64,000 nucleotides of DNA from Micromonospora sp. NBC_01740. Lineage in GTDB: Bacteria > Actinomycetota > Actinomycetes > Mycobacteriales > Micromonosporaceae. How positions within the stretch are numbered: the stretch's first letter is position 1; each line of letters opens with the position of its first letter. The notes under the pieces are model-generated. The model saw nothing but the letters and a program-made list of their open reading frames with translations. It did no database searches and had not been told where the DNA came from. Positions 24,976 through 35,543 of this stretch are shown one piece after another. Made by a program: the position numbers and the translations under genes. The stretch spans positions 3,224,001 through 3,288,000 of the forward strand of contig NZ_CP109150.1 in the NCBI RefSeq assembly GCF_035920365.1, written 5' to 3'.

Positions 24976-27900
24976 GTGGTCGTGTCGTGGAAGCGTCGTG
25001 CCTTCATCTGGCTGACTTCCGTCAGTGTCGGCGTCTCGGGCAGCGGGCTCGTGGTGGCTCCGTCAGCCGTCGCCGCTCCCACTCCGGCGGCGCAGCGGGA
25101 GTGTGGCAGCGCCGAGGCGCCGGACGAGGCGGCGGCAGCCAGGCTGGCGGCGGCCTGCGGCCGGCCGGTCGAGGCGCTCAGCGAGCGCACGGAGTACGCG
25201 CACGTGACCGTCGCCCCGGACGGCGTCCGCAAGCTGGTCGCGGCGGTCGCACCCCAGCGGGTACGCCGCGCGGACGGCTCCTGGGCGGCCATCGACCCCG
25301 GCCTGCGTCAGCGGGGCGACAGGTTGGTTCCGACCGCGACCCTGGCCGACGTGTCGTTCTCCACCGGCGGTGCGGGTCCGCTCGTGACGTGGCGGGAGGC
25401 CGGGTCGACCTTCACCCTCGGCTGGCCGCTGGGATCGTTGCCGAAGCCTCAGGTGAACGGCCCCACCGCCACGTACCCGTCCGTGCTGAAGGGCGTCAAC
25501 CTGCACGTCACCGCGACCGCCGAGGGCTACACGCACGTGGTGGAGGTGCTCACCCCTGAGGCCGCCGCACAGCCGGCGATCAAGGCGTTGCGCTACCGCA
25601 CCGGCGGTGACATGAGGATCGCCCAGGCCGCCGATGGCGCCATGCGGTTGGTGACCGCCGCAGGGGTCACCGTCGCCACCTCGGCGCCAGCGCGGATGTG
25701 GGACTCCTCCGACGACCCGGCCCGGGCTGGCGAGGTGCTGCCTGCCCAGGCGGCAGCACGGCTGAAGACCCCGCGGGGCGAATGGGCCACCGCCACCGAA
25801 CCGGCGGTGACCTCGCGAAGCGCGAAGGTGCGCGTCGCCGCGTCGGGCGCCCAGTTCACCGTCACCCCCGACGCCGAACTGATGGCCGACCCTGGGCTCA
25901 CCTACCCGATCTACATCGATCCGCAGTTCGAGAAGCTGCGGACGAAGTGGGCGTACTCCACCAGCAACGGCGAGAACAACGACACCACCGTGGCCCGGGT
26001 GGGGCGCCAGCCGTACCCGGAGGGCGGCAACGGGGAGCGCTACCGCTCCTACTACGACTTCAACGTGTCGGGCCTCAAGGGCAAGCAGATCCTGGGCGGG
26101 ACGATCCGGGTCACGCTCGACCACTCGTACTCCTGCGACCCGACCTGGGTCTACGCCTACCGGACGAACGCCATCACGGTGGCGAGCGGCGGCCGGATGG
26201 CCTGGACGACCCGGCCGCTGCCCGCCACCTACCTCGACTCGTGGGAGGGCAACGCGAACGAGGCGGGTGGCTGCGGTGCGATCCAGCCCGACGACGACGC
26301 CGAGTTCTCCAGCACCGCCGTGGTCACGGACCTCCAGCAGGCCGCCACCAACGCATGGTCCGTCTACACGGTCGGCCTGTGCGCGTGCAATCCGTCCGGG
26401 GTGGGGGAGGACTTCGAGAGCCGGTGGAAGAAGTTCTACACCAACAAGGCGTGGCTCGAGGTCACCTACAACTCCAAGCCGGCCGTGCCGACCGGCCTCA
26501 CCACGTCCGGCCAGGCGTGCGGTGCGACGATCGGTACCGCCTCGCCGGTGCTCAAGGCGTTCTACGGCGACGCGGACGGCGCCACGGACAGCCTGGTGGG
26601 CTACTTCCAGTACCGGCTGAAGGGCACCACGACGGTTACGGCGAAGACGGGGCAGACCAAGCCGGGCAACAACTACGGGGAGTCCGGCGTCATCAGCCTC
26701 GGGGCCGGCTCGGAGGGCAAGACGTACGAGTGGCAGGTGCAGACCAGGGACAGGGCGGGCCAGTACTCGGGATGGACGGCCTGGTGCAGCTTCACGGTGG
26801 ACGTCTCCAAGCCGCTGCCCCCGACAGTGACCTCGACGGCGTACCCGGACGACGGCTCGGCCCACGGCGGACCCGGAGTCTCGGGGGCCTTCACCTTCGG
26901 CGCCGGCTCGCAGGACGCCGTGAAGTACGTCTACGGCTGGGCAGGCCAGACGACCCCTCTGACGACGGTGACCGTGGCCGCCGGCGCGTCCTACACGGTG
27001 ACCCTGACGCCGCGGCGCTTCGGCTACAACGTGTTGGAGGTCTACAGCGTCGACAGTGCCAGCAAGCGCAGTGACACCACGGGACACCGGTTCCTCGTGA
27101 ACGGCCCCTCCGCGCCGGTCGCGCACTGGCCACTCGACTCCGTCGACTCTCACTACCTCAAGAACGTGCAGGGCGGACCCGAACTCTCGTGGACCGGGAA
27201 CAGCGCGTGGGCGGCCGACAGCCGGCTCTACGGCGAGTCGACCGCGTCGTTCGACAGGAGTTCGCACCTGTCGGGTGACGTGGCCCTGGACACGAGCAAG
27301 TCGTTCAGCGTCGCGGCCTGGGTGAATCTGGCCGACGCCGACACGACCGATCCCGACCCGGACCTCCCGACCGGCAACTGGACCGCCGTGAGCAAGTCCG
27401 GTGCCAACGTGGGCGCCTTCTACCTGGGCGCCCGCCTGGACTCCGGCCAGCCCAGGTGGAGCTTCATGCTCACGACGGCCGACGCCGGCCAGGGCAACTC
27501 CGTCACGACGGTCTTCTCGTCCGGAAGCCTGACCACTCGGGACGTGGGTAGGTGGACTCATCTCGCCGGCGCCTACGACGCCGGGACCGGCAGCGTGACG
27601 TTGTACGTCAACGGTGTCGTCGTCGGCTCCGGCACTCGCACCTCGGCCGGATGGAACGCCAGCGGTCCCGCGGTCATCGGCGGCGCTATGTGGACCGCCG
27701 CCAGTGGTGCCCCGTACATCACCGACCGGTGGCGCGGTCAGATCACCGATGTGCGGATGTGGAATCGCGTCCTCACGTCCGACGACCTGAACGGGACGGA
27801 CGAGGACGCAGAGGCAGGGACCCAGGCGGTGTCCGGCATCATGGCACCGATCGAAGTCGCCAACTGGGACTTCAACGGTGCGCTCTCGTCCGGCTGCCAG

Positions 27901-28572
27901 TCAGCCATGAGCGTCTCCTACTGGCAGCAGTACCTGGACCTCTACGGCTGCACCGACCCGTACTCCGCCGCGCAGAACGTCGGGTACACGGGCGACGGCT
28001 ACGACGACAACGATGCCCTCTGGTTGAACGGCCCTCAGCCCGACGGATGGGGGAGCGCGTCCACGAGGAGCGGCTACGCCGGCACCTCTGACGCGGTCGT
28101 CAACACCGGTCAGTCGCTCACGGTTTCCGCCGCCGTGCGGATCAACGCGCTCGCGGACGAGGACCAGGTCATGGTTCGACAGGGCCTGGCCGCCGACCAG
28201 GAGGGCGCCTTCAAGCTCTACATGAACCGTTACGGCGAGTTGTCGTTCACCATCGCCTCGCCGGACGGCGCTGGCGGTGTCACCTGGGCCTCGACCAAGT
28301 CCGACGTCCGGGTGACCGCCGACGCGCTCGGCGCGTGGATCCACCTCGTCGGCGTCTTCGACGCCGGTTCCGGCGAGGTCCGGCTCTACGTGAACGGCGT
28401 ACGGCAGGCGGCCGTCGCGACAGGCGCGACGGGCGGGGTCTCCCGGCAGCCCCTGTACGTCGGCGCGAACGGGAGCTGGAACGGCCCTCTACTCGGTGAC
28501 ATCGACCAGATCAAGGTGTACGCCGGCGCGATGTCGGACCGCGAGGCACGCGCCCTCCACCGCAACTCCTGA
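24976..28572 (+). CDS. Large secreted protein with DNRLRE-like and two LamG-like domains
   Basis: A 1,198-residue exported protein. A signal peptide spans about 1-36 (MVVSWKRRAFIWLTSVSVGVSGSG ... AVAAP). A conserved ~270-residue N-terminal region found in actinobacterial RHS-partner proteins follows, including TYPIYIDPQFEK at about 312. A DNRLRE-like segment lies around 320-500 (SYYDFNVSGLKGKQILGGTIRVTLDHSYSCDPTWVYAYRTNAI). Fibronectin-like stretches follow, then two concanavalin/LamG-type jelly-roll domains at about 715-935 and 955-1198 (AAWVNLADAD, WTHLAGAYDAGTGSVTLYVNGVVVGSG, and AWIHLVGVFDAGSGEVRLYVNGVRQ). Jelly rolls often bind glycans. The gene lies directly upstream of the RHS toxin gene and may encode its surface or carbohydrate-binding partner. 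The GTG at 24976 gives the signal peptide. Confidence 0.85.
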   Translation: MVVSWKRRAFIWLTSVSVGVSGSGLVVAPSAVAAPTPAAQRECGSAEAPDEAAAARLAAACGRPVEALSERTEYAHVTVAPDGVRKLVAAVAPQRVRRADGSWAAIDPGLRQRGDRLVPTATLADVSFSTGGAGPLVTWREAGSTFTLGWPLGSLPKPQVNGPTATYPSVLKGVNLHVTATAEGYTHVVEVLTPEAAAQPAIKALRYRTGGDMRIAQAADGAMRLVTAAGVTVATSAPARMWDSSDDPARAGEVLPAQAAARLKTPRGEWATATEPAVTSRSAKVRVAASGAQFTVTPDAELMADPGLTYPIYIDPQFEKLRTKWAYSTSNGENNDTTVARVGRQPYPEGGNGERYRSYYDFNVSGLKGKQILGGTIRVTLDHSYSCDPTWVYAYRTNAITVASGGRMAWTTRPLPATYLDSWEGNANEAGGCGAIQPDDDAEFSSTAVVTDLQQAATNAWSVYTVGLCACNPSGVGEDFESRWKKFYTNKAWLEVTYNSKPAVPTGLTTSGQACGATIGTASPVLKAFYGDADGATDSLVGYFQYRLKGTTTVTAKTGQTKPGNNYGESGVISLGAGSEGKTYEWQVQTRDRAGQYSGWTAWCSFTVDVSKPLPPTVTSTAYPDDGSAHGGPGVSGAFTFGAGSQDAVKYVYGWAGQTTPLTTVTVAAGASYTVTLTPRRFGYNVLEVYSVDSASKRSDTTGHRFLVNGPSAPVAHWPLDSVDSHYLKNVQGGPELSWTGNSAWAADSRLYGESTASFDRSSHLSGDVALDTSKSFSVAAWVNLADADTTDPDPDLPTGNWTAVSKSGANVGAFYLGARLDSGQPRWSFMLTTADAGQGNSVTTVFSSGSLTTRDVGRWTHLAGAYDAGTGSVTLYVNGVVVGSGTRTSAGWNASGPAVIGGAMWTAASGAPYITDRWRGQITDVRMWNRVLTSDDLNGTDEDAEAGTQAVSGIMAPIEVANWDFNGALSSGCQSAMSVSYWQQYLDLYGCTDPYSAAQNVGYTGDGYDDNDALWLNGPQPDGWGSASTRSGYAGTSDAVVNTGQSLTVSAAVRINALADEDQVMVRQGLAADQEGAFKLYMNRYGELSFTIASPDGAGGVTWASTKSDVRVTADALGAWIHLVGVFDAGSGEVRLYVNGVRQAAVATGATGGVSRQPLYVGANGSWNGPLLGDIDQIKVYAGAMSDREARALHRNS

Positions 28573-28578
28573 CACCAG

Positions 28579-28615
28579 CCGGCCCTGGAGCAGCGCCGAA
28601 GCTGCTCCGGGCCGG
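28579..28615 (+). terminator. Hairpin between the LamG and RHS genes
   Basis: The arms CCGGCCCTGGAGCAGC (28579-28594) and GCTGCTCCGGGCCGG (28601-28615) pair with a single unpaired base around GCCGAA. It starts 7 bases after the stop, so it may terminate or process the LamG transcript before the RHS gene. Confidence 0.6.
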
Positions 28616-28673
28616 CCCTGCCTGCCTGCTGTTCCGCTTTCCGGCCCCCCACCCCTCACGGCGGAGGTTGTTC

Positions 28674-31600
28674 ATGTCTGCTCGTCCGTCGCCGGCCACC
28701 GTGGCGCGGCGCGATTCCCGGTCCTCGTTCTGGCGCCCCGAGAGCCGGTTGCGGATGGGTCTGGCCGGGAGCCTGGCTCTCGTCATGCTGGCCTCCACGC
28801 TGACCGCCCAGCCTCGGCCGGCGGTCGCCGCACCGCCGGTCGGCCTCGGCGTCACGCAGCCGAAGCCGGTCTCCGCGAAGCCGGTCAGGTCGAAGCCGCG
28901 TCCGGCCGACCTGTCACAGGGCGCGAACAGGCGGCCCGCCGGGAAGGTCACCTGGCCCTCGGCCGGCGTGGCGGAGGCGGGCGTCGCACCGGCCGCCGGA
29001 AACCGGGCCGCGACGGCACCCCCGGTCACGGCGCCGTCCGCGGCAACTCGGGTCGGTGCCCTGCCGGTGTACGTCGGTCCGGGGGTGTCGAAGGACGCGG
29101 GAGCGCGGACGACCGCCGCCACCGCCGTGAGCCGGGCCCGGGTCGAGGTCCTCGACCGCGCCAAGGTGCCGGCGGGGTGGCGTGACGGCGTGGTGCTGCG
29201 GGTCGCCCGCGCCGACGGTCGGACGGGTGCGGGCCGGATGAGCCTGGGGGTGGACTACTCCGGATTCGCCTCGGCGTTCGGGGCGGACTGGTCGACCCGA
29301 CTCCGCCTGGTGGCGCTGCCGGAGTGCGCGCTGACCACGCCGGAAAAGGCGGGATGCGGCGGTCGTCCGCTCGCCTCGCGTAACGACGGGGCGACCAACC
29401 GCGTGTCCGCCGAGGTGGAGATCTCCTCCGCCGGTGCGACGTCGCTGGTCGCCCTGGCCGCCGCCGCATCCGGGTCGGCCGGTGACTACGGCGCGACGCC
29501 GCTGCAGGCGTCGTCGAGCTGGAGCGCCGGTGGGTCGAGCGGCGACTTCTCCTGGTCCTACCCCGTACGGGTGCCGCCCGCCACGGGTCCGACGCCCACG
29601 GTGTCGCTGGCGTACTCGTCGAGCGCGGTCGACGGTCGCAGCGACGCCTCGAACAACCAGCCGTCGTGGGTCGGGGAGGGCTTCGACTACAACCCGGGCT
29701 TCATCGAGCGCCGGTACGTGCCCTGCTTCGACGACACGGCCAACGGCGCCACGAACGACGACCAGGTCGGCGACCAGTGCTGGGGCACCGACAACGCGGT
29801 GCTCTCGCTCAACGGACGGTCGACCGAGCTCGTCAGGGACACGGCGACCGGCGTGTGGCGTCCGAAGAACGACGACGCGGCGAAGGTCGAGAAGCTGGCG
29901 GGCGCGGCGAACGGCGACAACAACGGGGAGCACTGGAAGGTGACCGCCGCCGACGGCACCCAGTACTTCTTCGGGCTCGACGACCTGCCCGGTCACACGA
30001 CGGGCACGGCCTCCACCAACACCGTCCGCGTCTACGGCAACCACGAGAACGAGCCATGCTGGAACACCAGCTTCGCCGCCGCCCACTGCGAGCAGGCGTG
30101 GCGCTGGAACCTCGACTACGTGGTGGACACCCACGGCGGCACCATGTCGCTCTGGTACAGCCGGGAGACCAACAAGTACGCCGCGAACGCCACGGACAGC
30201 GACGAGGTCTCCTACGTCCGGGCCTCGAACGTCACCCGCATCGACTACGGCACCTGGGACCGGGGTGCGACCGACCGTTCCGTCACCCCGACGGCGCAGG
30301 TCTTCTTCGCCACGTCCGACCGGTGCCTGTCGGACTGCACCGACCACGACGATCCGGCCCGCTGGCCGGACACGCCCTGGGACCAGGAGTGCACCGGTAC
30401 CCAGTGCCCCGGCAAGTACTCGCCGACGTTCTGGAGCACCCGCCGTCTGTCGAAGATCACCACGAAGGTCGCCGGCGTCGCCGGCGACGTGGAGAGCTGG
30501 GACCTGAGGCACACCTTCCCGCCGAACGGTGACGCCTCCCGCGACGGCATGTGGCTGGAGTCGATCCAGCACACCGGGCACATCGGCGAGCCGGTGACGC
30601 TGCCGGAGATCAATTTCGATTTCGTGCAGCGTCCCAACCGGGTCGACAAGACCGACGACGGTAAGCCCCCGATGCACTGGCTGCGGATGAACACCGTCTG
30701 GACCGAGGCCGGCGGCAAGATCACGGTGGTCTACTCCCAACCGGAGTGCGACACCGACGGGCCCATGCCGTCCTCGCCGCAGAGCAACACCCTGCGGTGC
30801 TATCCCGTGCTCAGCGAGAACCCGTTCACGGACCTCATCGAGACCGACTACTTCCACAAGTACGTCGTCGAGGAGATCCACGAGTCGGACGGCACCGTCG
30901 GCGGCACGGACGTCGTCACGACGTACGACTATCTCGGCGGCGCGGCCTGGCGGCACGCCACGGACGACGGCATGACCAAGGACAAGTTCCGTACCTGGTC
31001 CGACTACCGGGGCTACGGGCGGGTCCAGGTCCGCAAGGGCACCGACGGTCAGGAGACGCTGGCCGAGACCCGCTACTACCGGGGCATGCACGGCGACCGG
31101 GCGGCGCCGAGCGGCGGTACCCGCACCGCGACGCTCGCCGCGCTCGACCTCAACGGCGACGGCGACGTCTCGGATGCCGCCGACGCGCCCCAGGTCAACG
31201 ACGAGGACGCGCTCGCCGGGCAGGTCCGCGAGCAGATCACCTACAACGGCGTCGAGACCGATGTGGTGTCGCGGGGGGCCAGCCAGGCGTGGCAGTCGGC
31301 GGCCACCGCGACCCGGGACATGGGCCAGACCACCACCTACGCCCGCTACACCGGCGTCCAGGCGAGCTGGAACGCCGTCAAGCTGGACGCGGGCCGCGGG
31401 TGGCGGGTGACGAAGAAGACCAACGGCTTCGACGAGTACGGCATGGAGGCCACCGCCAGCGACCTCGGCGACGTAGCCCAGACCGGCGACGAGCAGTGCA
31501 TGCGGACGACGTACGCGCGCAACGCCGGCAGGAACATCCTCGCCACCTCCGTCCGGGTCGAGACCTTCGCCCTGCCGTGCGGCACCGCGCCCACCAGCAG

Positions 31601-34600
31601 GGACGACATCGTCAACGACGTCCGCACGTCCTACGACGGCGAGGCGTACGGCGTGGCGCCCACCAAGGGCGACCCCACGAAGGTCGAAACGCTGAAGGAC
31701 TGGTCCCCGTCTGGCGGGACGGTCTGGCTGACCACGGGCACCTCGACCTACGACGCCCACGGCCGGGTGAAGGACGCCTACGACATCCGCGGGAACAAGA
31801 CGACCACGACCTACACCCCGGCGGCCGGCGGCCCCGTCACGAAGGTGGAGACCAGGAACCACCTGGACTGGACGACGAGCCAGGACATGATCCCGGGCTG
31901 GGGCCTCGCCAAGCGGTCCACCGACGCCAACGGCAAGGTGACCGACCTGCAGTACGACGGGCTCGGCCGGCTGCGGAAGGTCTGGCTGCCGAACCGGCCG
32001 ATGGGCACCGACCCGGCCAACCCGGCCACCCCCTCCTACGAGTACACCTACACCATCCGCAACAGCGGGGGCGCCAACGCCGTCACGACCCGGGTACTGA
32101 ACGCCGAGGGCAAGTACGTCACCAGCCACGCGCTCTCCGACGGTCTGCTCCGCCCGCGACAGACCCAGACTGCCGCCGTCGCCGGTGGCGGCACCGTGTT
32201 CAGCGAGACCGTCTACGACGCCGCCGGGCGGGTGGCGTACACCAACGGCCGACACCACGACCCGGACCTGACGGCCGGCACCAACCTGAAGTCGATCGCG
32301 GCGTGGGAGGCGAACAGCCAGACGGTGAACCTGTACGACCGGGCGGGCCGCACCACGGCCAGCATCCTGACCACCAGCGGCCAGGAGAAGTGGCGTACCA
32401 CCACCGCGTACGGCGGTGACCGGGTCTACGTCACTCCGCCCGACGGCGGGACGCCGACCACCACGATCACCAACGCCGCCGGCAAGACGGTCGAGGTGCG
32501 CCGGCACTCGGGCGGTTCCGTCGCCGGGCCGCACGACGCCAGCACCTACACCTACAACCGGAAGCAGCAGCTCACCGGGGTCGCCGACGCCGCGGGCAAC
32601 GAGTGGACGTACGAGTACGACATCCGCGGCCGGCAGACCGCGACGGAAGACCCCGACCGGGGCCGTACGGAGTCGACGTACAACGACTACGGCGACCTCG
32701 AGCACACGGTCGACGCGCGTGGCAAGAAGCTCGTCTACCACTACGACAGCCTCGGCCGTAAGGACGCCGTCTACGACACCTCGATCGCGACGGCGAACAA
32801 GCGCGCCACCTGGGCGTACGACCCCACGGGCGCGAAGGGCCAGTTGGCGTCGACCAGCCGCTGGACGGACCTCGGCGTCAACGAGTACAAGATGCGCATC
32901 CGGGGCTACACGGCCCTCTACAAGTCGTTGGGCGAGGACTACGTCATCCCCGCCTCCGAGGCCAACCTGAACGGCACCTACACCTTCACCCGCTCGTACA
33001 AGGCGGACGGGGTCAGCGTCGCGACCGCCACGTACCCGAACGCGGGAAGTCTCGGCGGCGAGCAGCTCACCTTCACCTACGACGAGGTGACCGGCCTCGC
33101 CGAGCAGGTGAAGACGAACTGGCCGAACGCCGGCCAGTACGTCACCAACACCGACTACAACGCCTTCGCCGAGCTGGGCCTCGTCCGCTACCAGCAGACC
33201 GCCCAGAACTACCTCGACCGCTCCTGGACGTACGAGGACAGCACCGGCCGGCTGTCACAGGCGACCACGAGCCGGCAGGTCACGCCGCAGCCCGTCGCCG
33301 ACCTCAAGTACGACTACGACGAGGCCGGCAACATCACCAGGATCGCCGACGCCCCGACCGGCGGCACCGCCGACGTGCAGTGCTTCGAACACGACTACGC
33401 GCAGCGGCTGACGTCGGCCTGGACGCCCTCGTCCGGCGACTGCGCCCCCGCCGCGACGGCGACCGGCCTGGGCGGGCCTGCGCCGTACTGGCACTCCTGG
33501 ACCTTCGATCCGGTCGGCACGTCGGTCGGCAACCGGGCCAAGGAGACCAGGCACGGCACCACGACCACCGAATCCACCTACACGTACCCCGCGCCCGGTG
33601 CGGCCCAGCCCCACGGGGCTCAGCAGGTCGTCACGACCGGGGTCGGCGCGGGTACCCGCAACTACCGTTTCGACGCGGCGGGCAACATGACCTGCCGGCC
33701 GAGCGCGACCGCCGTCAACAACACCTGCCCGGCCGGGACCGGCAGCCAGGCACTGACCTGGGACAGCGAGAGCAGGCTCGTCGGCCTCACCGACGGCGGA
33801 AAGAACCACAGCTACCTGTACGACGCCGACGGCGCCCGCCTGATCGCGCGCGATCCGACGGGCAAGACCCTCTATTTGCCGGGTCTGGAGATCCGCTACA
33901 CCACCAGCAGCGGCACCAAGTCGGCGACGCGCTACTACAGCCATCTCGGCCAGATGTACGCCATGCGTCAGCCCGGCACCGGCGTCACCTGGCTCGTCAC
34001 CGACCACCAGGGCACCCAGCAGTACGCCATCGCCTCGGGCAACCAGGCGATCACCCCGCAGCGCCAGACGCCGTACGGCGGGGTGCGCGGCGCGGCGCCC
34101 GCCGCCTGGCCGAACCAGCTCGGCTTCGTGGGCGGGACGATCGACGGCGGCCCCGACACCACCGGCCTGACCAACATCGGCGCACGCCCCTACGACCCGG
34201 CCATCGGCAAGTTCGTCGCGGTCGACCCGATCATGGACCTCGCCGATCCCGAGCAGTGGAACGGCTACGCGTACGCCAACAACACCCCGGTCACCAGCAG
34301 CGACCCGACGGGCCTGATCCCGGACGACTGCGCCAAGTTCGACTGCTCCGGCTACGTCCCCGGCAACGAGGACGCAAACCAGGACGCGAAGGAAAACAAC
34401 CCGTGCTGGCCCGTCGCCTGCGAGAAGGATGAACCTGACGGTCCCGGCGGTACCGGCGGTTGGACCGGCAAGCACGACGACGACGGGCGAGCCATGCCGG
34501 CACCCGGCAAGATGACCATCGAGAACGGTGCTCAGTTCCGATACTACACCCACATCACCAACCTGGACATGTTCCAGCGCGAGGTGGTCGAGGACTATGT

Positions 34601-35543
34601 CTTCTGTTACAACAACCCGGAGATCTGCGCCGAACTGAAGAAAGCGAAGTCCAAGGCTTCAGAGCAGGCGCTGAAAGACCTGCTCGGCATCACAGACGCC
34701 CAGAATTGTTTGAAGGGCCAGATCTCGGGATGCGCCTGGACTGCGGTCGGCTTTGTGCCGATCGGGAAGCTGAAGGCAGCCGGACCGATTGGGAAAGCGC
34801 TGCTCGAAGGTGCTGACGCGGCATGTAGTTTCGCTGGCGAAACCGAAGTGCTGATGGCCGACGGCAGCACGAAGCCCATCAGTCAGATCAGTGTCGGGGA
34901 CTTCGTTGTCGCGGCGAATCCGGAGACCGGTGAACGGGGTGATCGCGAGGTCACCCACGTCTGGTCGCACGAGGACGACCTTTATGCACTAACCGTCGCC
35001 GGTGCTGCGCTGGTCACCACCGAGGATCACCCGTTCTGGAACGCCACGGACCGTCGGTGGGAACGGGCGGACGCCCTCAACCGCAGCGCCGCGTTGCAGA
35101 CAGTTTCTGGTGATTCGGTGGCGGTCGGCAGCTTGAGCGAGACGTCGATCGGTAGGGGTGCCGCGTATAACCTCACAGTTCGCGACATTCATACGTACTA
35201 CGTGCTCGCAGGCAATACGTCGCTCCTCGTGCACAACTCGTGTCCTGTTGCTGCCCGTCTCACCAGCAGCCCCGACGCCCCGGTAATTAACAGCAAGACC
35301 GTACACTTGGACAAGAACGGTCGGTTCCGGATCGATCTCGAGAATCAGAATCCCGGACGGCCGGGTGCAAATATTCATCTACAGCCTATGGGGCGGGGTG
35401 CATCAGGCAAGTACTACTACCATCAGGAAACGGGGAAGTGGATTTCGGCGAGCGGAGAAGAGTTGGCGCCGAAACTCGCAAAGCAGGTGCCGCAAAGTGC
35501 CATTAATAGAGCCTATCAATACCTGAGGATCACGCCGCCGTGA
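28674..35543 (+). CDS. Secreted RHS-repeat polymorphic toxin with HINT autoprotease and C-terminal toxin tip
   Basis: A 2,289-residue antibacterial-type toxin. Layout: signal peptide (about 1-53, ending PAVAAP), N-terminal RHS lead-in, a long run of RHS/YD repeats (about 1000-1800; YDAAGRVAYTNGR, YEYDIRGRQTATEDPDRGRTESTYNDYGDLEH), and the RHS core end YDPAIGKFVAVDPIMD ... DPTGL1881. A pretoxin linker (NCLKGQISGCAWTAVGFVPIGK) and a HINT domain at 2051-2188 follow. The HINT domain has Cys2051 (CSFAGETEVLMADG), the TTEDHPFW block, and the terminal His2187-Asn2188 (LLVHN) before Ser-Cys. The final ~100 residues are the released tip, with FRIDLENQNPGRPGANIHLQ and YYYHQETGKW. This resembles the RxDxENxNPGxxPGxIH family, possibly Ntox24. 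The ATG at 28674 follows GCGGAGG. Confidence 0.92.
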   Translation: MSARPSPATVARRDSRSSFWRPESRLRMGLAGSLALVMLASTLTAQPRPAVAAPPVGLGVTQPKPVSAKPVRSKPRPADLSQGANRRPAGKVTWPSAGVAEAGVAPAAGNRAATAPPVTAPSAATRVGALPVYVGPGVSKDAGARTTAATAVSRARVEVLDRAKVPAGWRDGVVLRVARADGRTGAGRMSLGVDYSGFASAFGADWSTRLRLVALPECALTTPEKAGCGGRPLASRNDGATNRVSAEVEISSAGATSLVALAAAASGSAGDYGATPLQASSSWSAGGSSGDFSWSYPVRVPPATGPTPTVSLAYSSSAVDGRSDASNNQPSWVGEGFDYNPGFIERRYVPCFDDTANGATNDDQVGDQCWGTDNAVLSLNGRSTELVRDTATGVWRPKNDDAAKVEKLAGAANGDNNGEHWKVTAADGTQYFFGLDDLPGHTTGTASTNTVRVYGNHENEPCWNTSFAAAHCEQAWRWNLDYVVDTHGGTMSLWYSRETNKYAANATDSDEVSYVRASNVTRIDYGTWDRGATDRSVTPTAQVFFATSDRCLSDCTDHDDPARWPDTPWDQECTGTQCPGKYSPTFWSTRRLSKITTKVAGVAGDVESWDLRHTFPPNGDASRDGMWLESIQHTGHIGEPVTLPEINFDFVQRPNRVDKTDDGKPPMHWLRMNTVWTEAGGKITVVYSQPECDTDGPMPSSPQSNTLRCYPVLSENPFTDLIETDYFHKYVVEEIHESDGTVGGTDVVTTYDYLGGAAWRHATDDGMTKDKFRTWSDYRGYGRVQVRKGTDGQETLAETRYYRGMHGDRAAPSGGTRTATLAALDLNGDGDVSDAADAPQVNDEDALAGQVREQITYNGVETDVVSRGASQAWQSAATATRDMGQTTTYARYTGVQASWNAVKLDAGRGWRVTKKTNGFDEYGMEATASDLGDVAQTGDEQCMRTTYARNAGRNILATSVRVETFALPCGTAPTSRDDIVNDVRTSYDGEAYGVAPTKGDPTKVETLKDWSPSGGTVWLTTGTSTYDAHGRVKDAYDIRGNKTTTTYTPAAGGPVTKVETRNHLDWTTSQDMIPGWGLAKRSTDANGKVTDLQYDGLGRLRKVWLPNRPMGTDPANPATPSYEYTYTIRNSGGANAVTTRVLNAEGKYVTSHALSDGLLRPRQTQTAAVAGGGTVFSETVYDAAGRVAYTNGRHHDPDLTAGTNLKSIAAWEANSQTVNLYDRAGRTTASILTTSGQEKWRTTTAYGGDRVYVTPPDGGTPTTTITNAAGKTVEVRRHSGGSVAGPHDASTYTYNRKQQLTGVADAAGNEWTYEYDIRGRQTATEDPDRGRTESTYNDYGDLEHTVDARGKKLVYHYDSLGRKDAVYDTSIATANKRATWAYDPTGAKGQLASTSRWTDLGVNEYKMRIRGYTALYKSLGEDYVIPASEANLNGTYTFTRSYKADGVSVATATYPNAGSLGGEQLTFTYDEVTGLAEQVKTNWPNAGQYVTNTDYNAFAELGLVRYQQTAQNYLDRSWTYEDSTGRLSQATTSRQVTPQPVADLKYDYDEAGNITRIADAPTGGTADVQCFEHDYAQRLTSAWTPSSGDCAPAATATGLGGPAPYWHSWTFDPVGTSVGNRAKETRHGTTTTESTYTYPAPGAAQPHGAQQVVTTGVGAGTRNYRFDAAGNMTCRPSATAVNNTCPAGTGSQALTWDSESRLVGLTDGGKNHSYLYDADGARLIARDPTGKTLYLPGLEIRYTTSSGTKSATRYYSHLGQMYAMRQPGTGVTWLVTDHQGTQQYAIASGNQAITPQRQTPYGGVRGAAPAAWPNQLGFVGGTIDGGPDTTGLTNIGARPYDPAIGKFVAVDPIMDLADPEQWNGYAYANNTPVTSSDPTGLIPDDCAKFDCSGYVPGNEDANQDAKENNPCWPVACEKDEPDGPGGTGGWTGKHDDDGRAMPAPGKMTIENGAQFRYYTHITNLDMFQREVVEDYVFCYNNPEICAELKKAKSKASEQALKDLLGITDAQNCLKGQISGCAWTAVGFVPIGKLKAAGPIGKALLEGADAACSFAGETEVLMADGSTKPISQISVGDFVVAANPETGERGDREVTHVWSHEDDLYALTVAGAALVTTEDHPFWNATDRRWERADALNRSAALQTVSGDSVAVGSLSETSIGRGAAYNLTVRDIHTYYVLAGNTSLLVHNSCPVAARLTSSPDAPVINSKTVHLDKNGRFRIDLENQNPGRPGANIHLQPMGRGASGKYYYHQETGKWISASGEELAPKLAKQVPQSAINRAYQYLRITPP

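Noticed and set aside
28914..32741. A 1,275-codon minus-strand open frame inside the RHS gene
   Set aside because: It is the antisense shadow of a highly biased G+C-rich gene: no ribosome binding site, Val/Gly/Arg-rich translation without domains, while the plus strand encodes clear RHS repeats.
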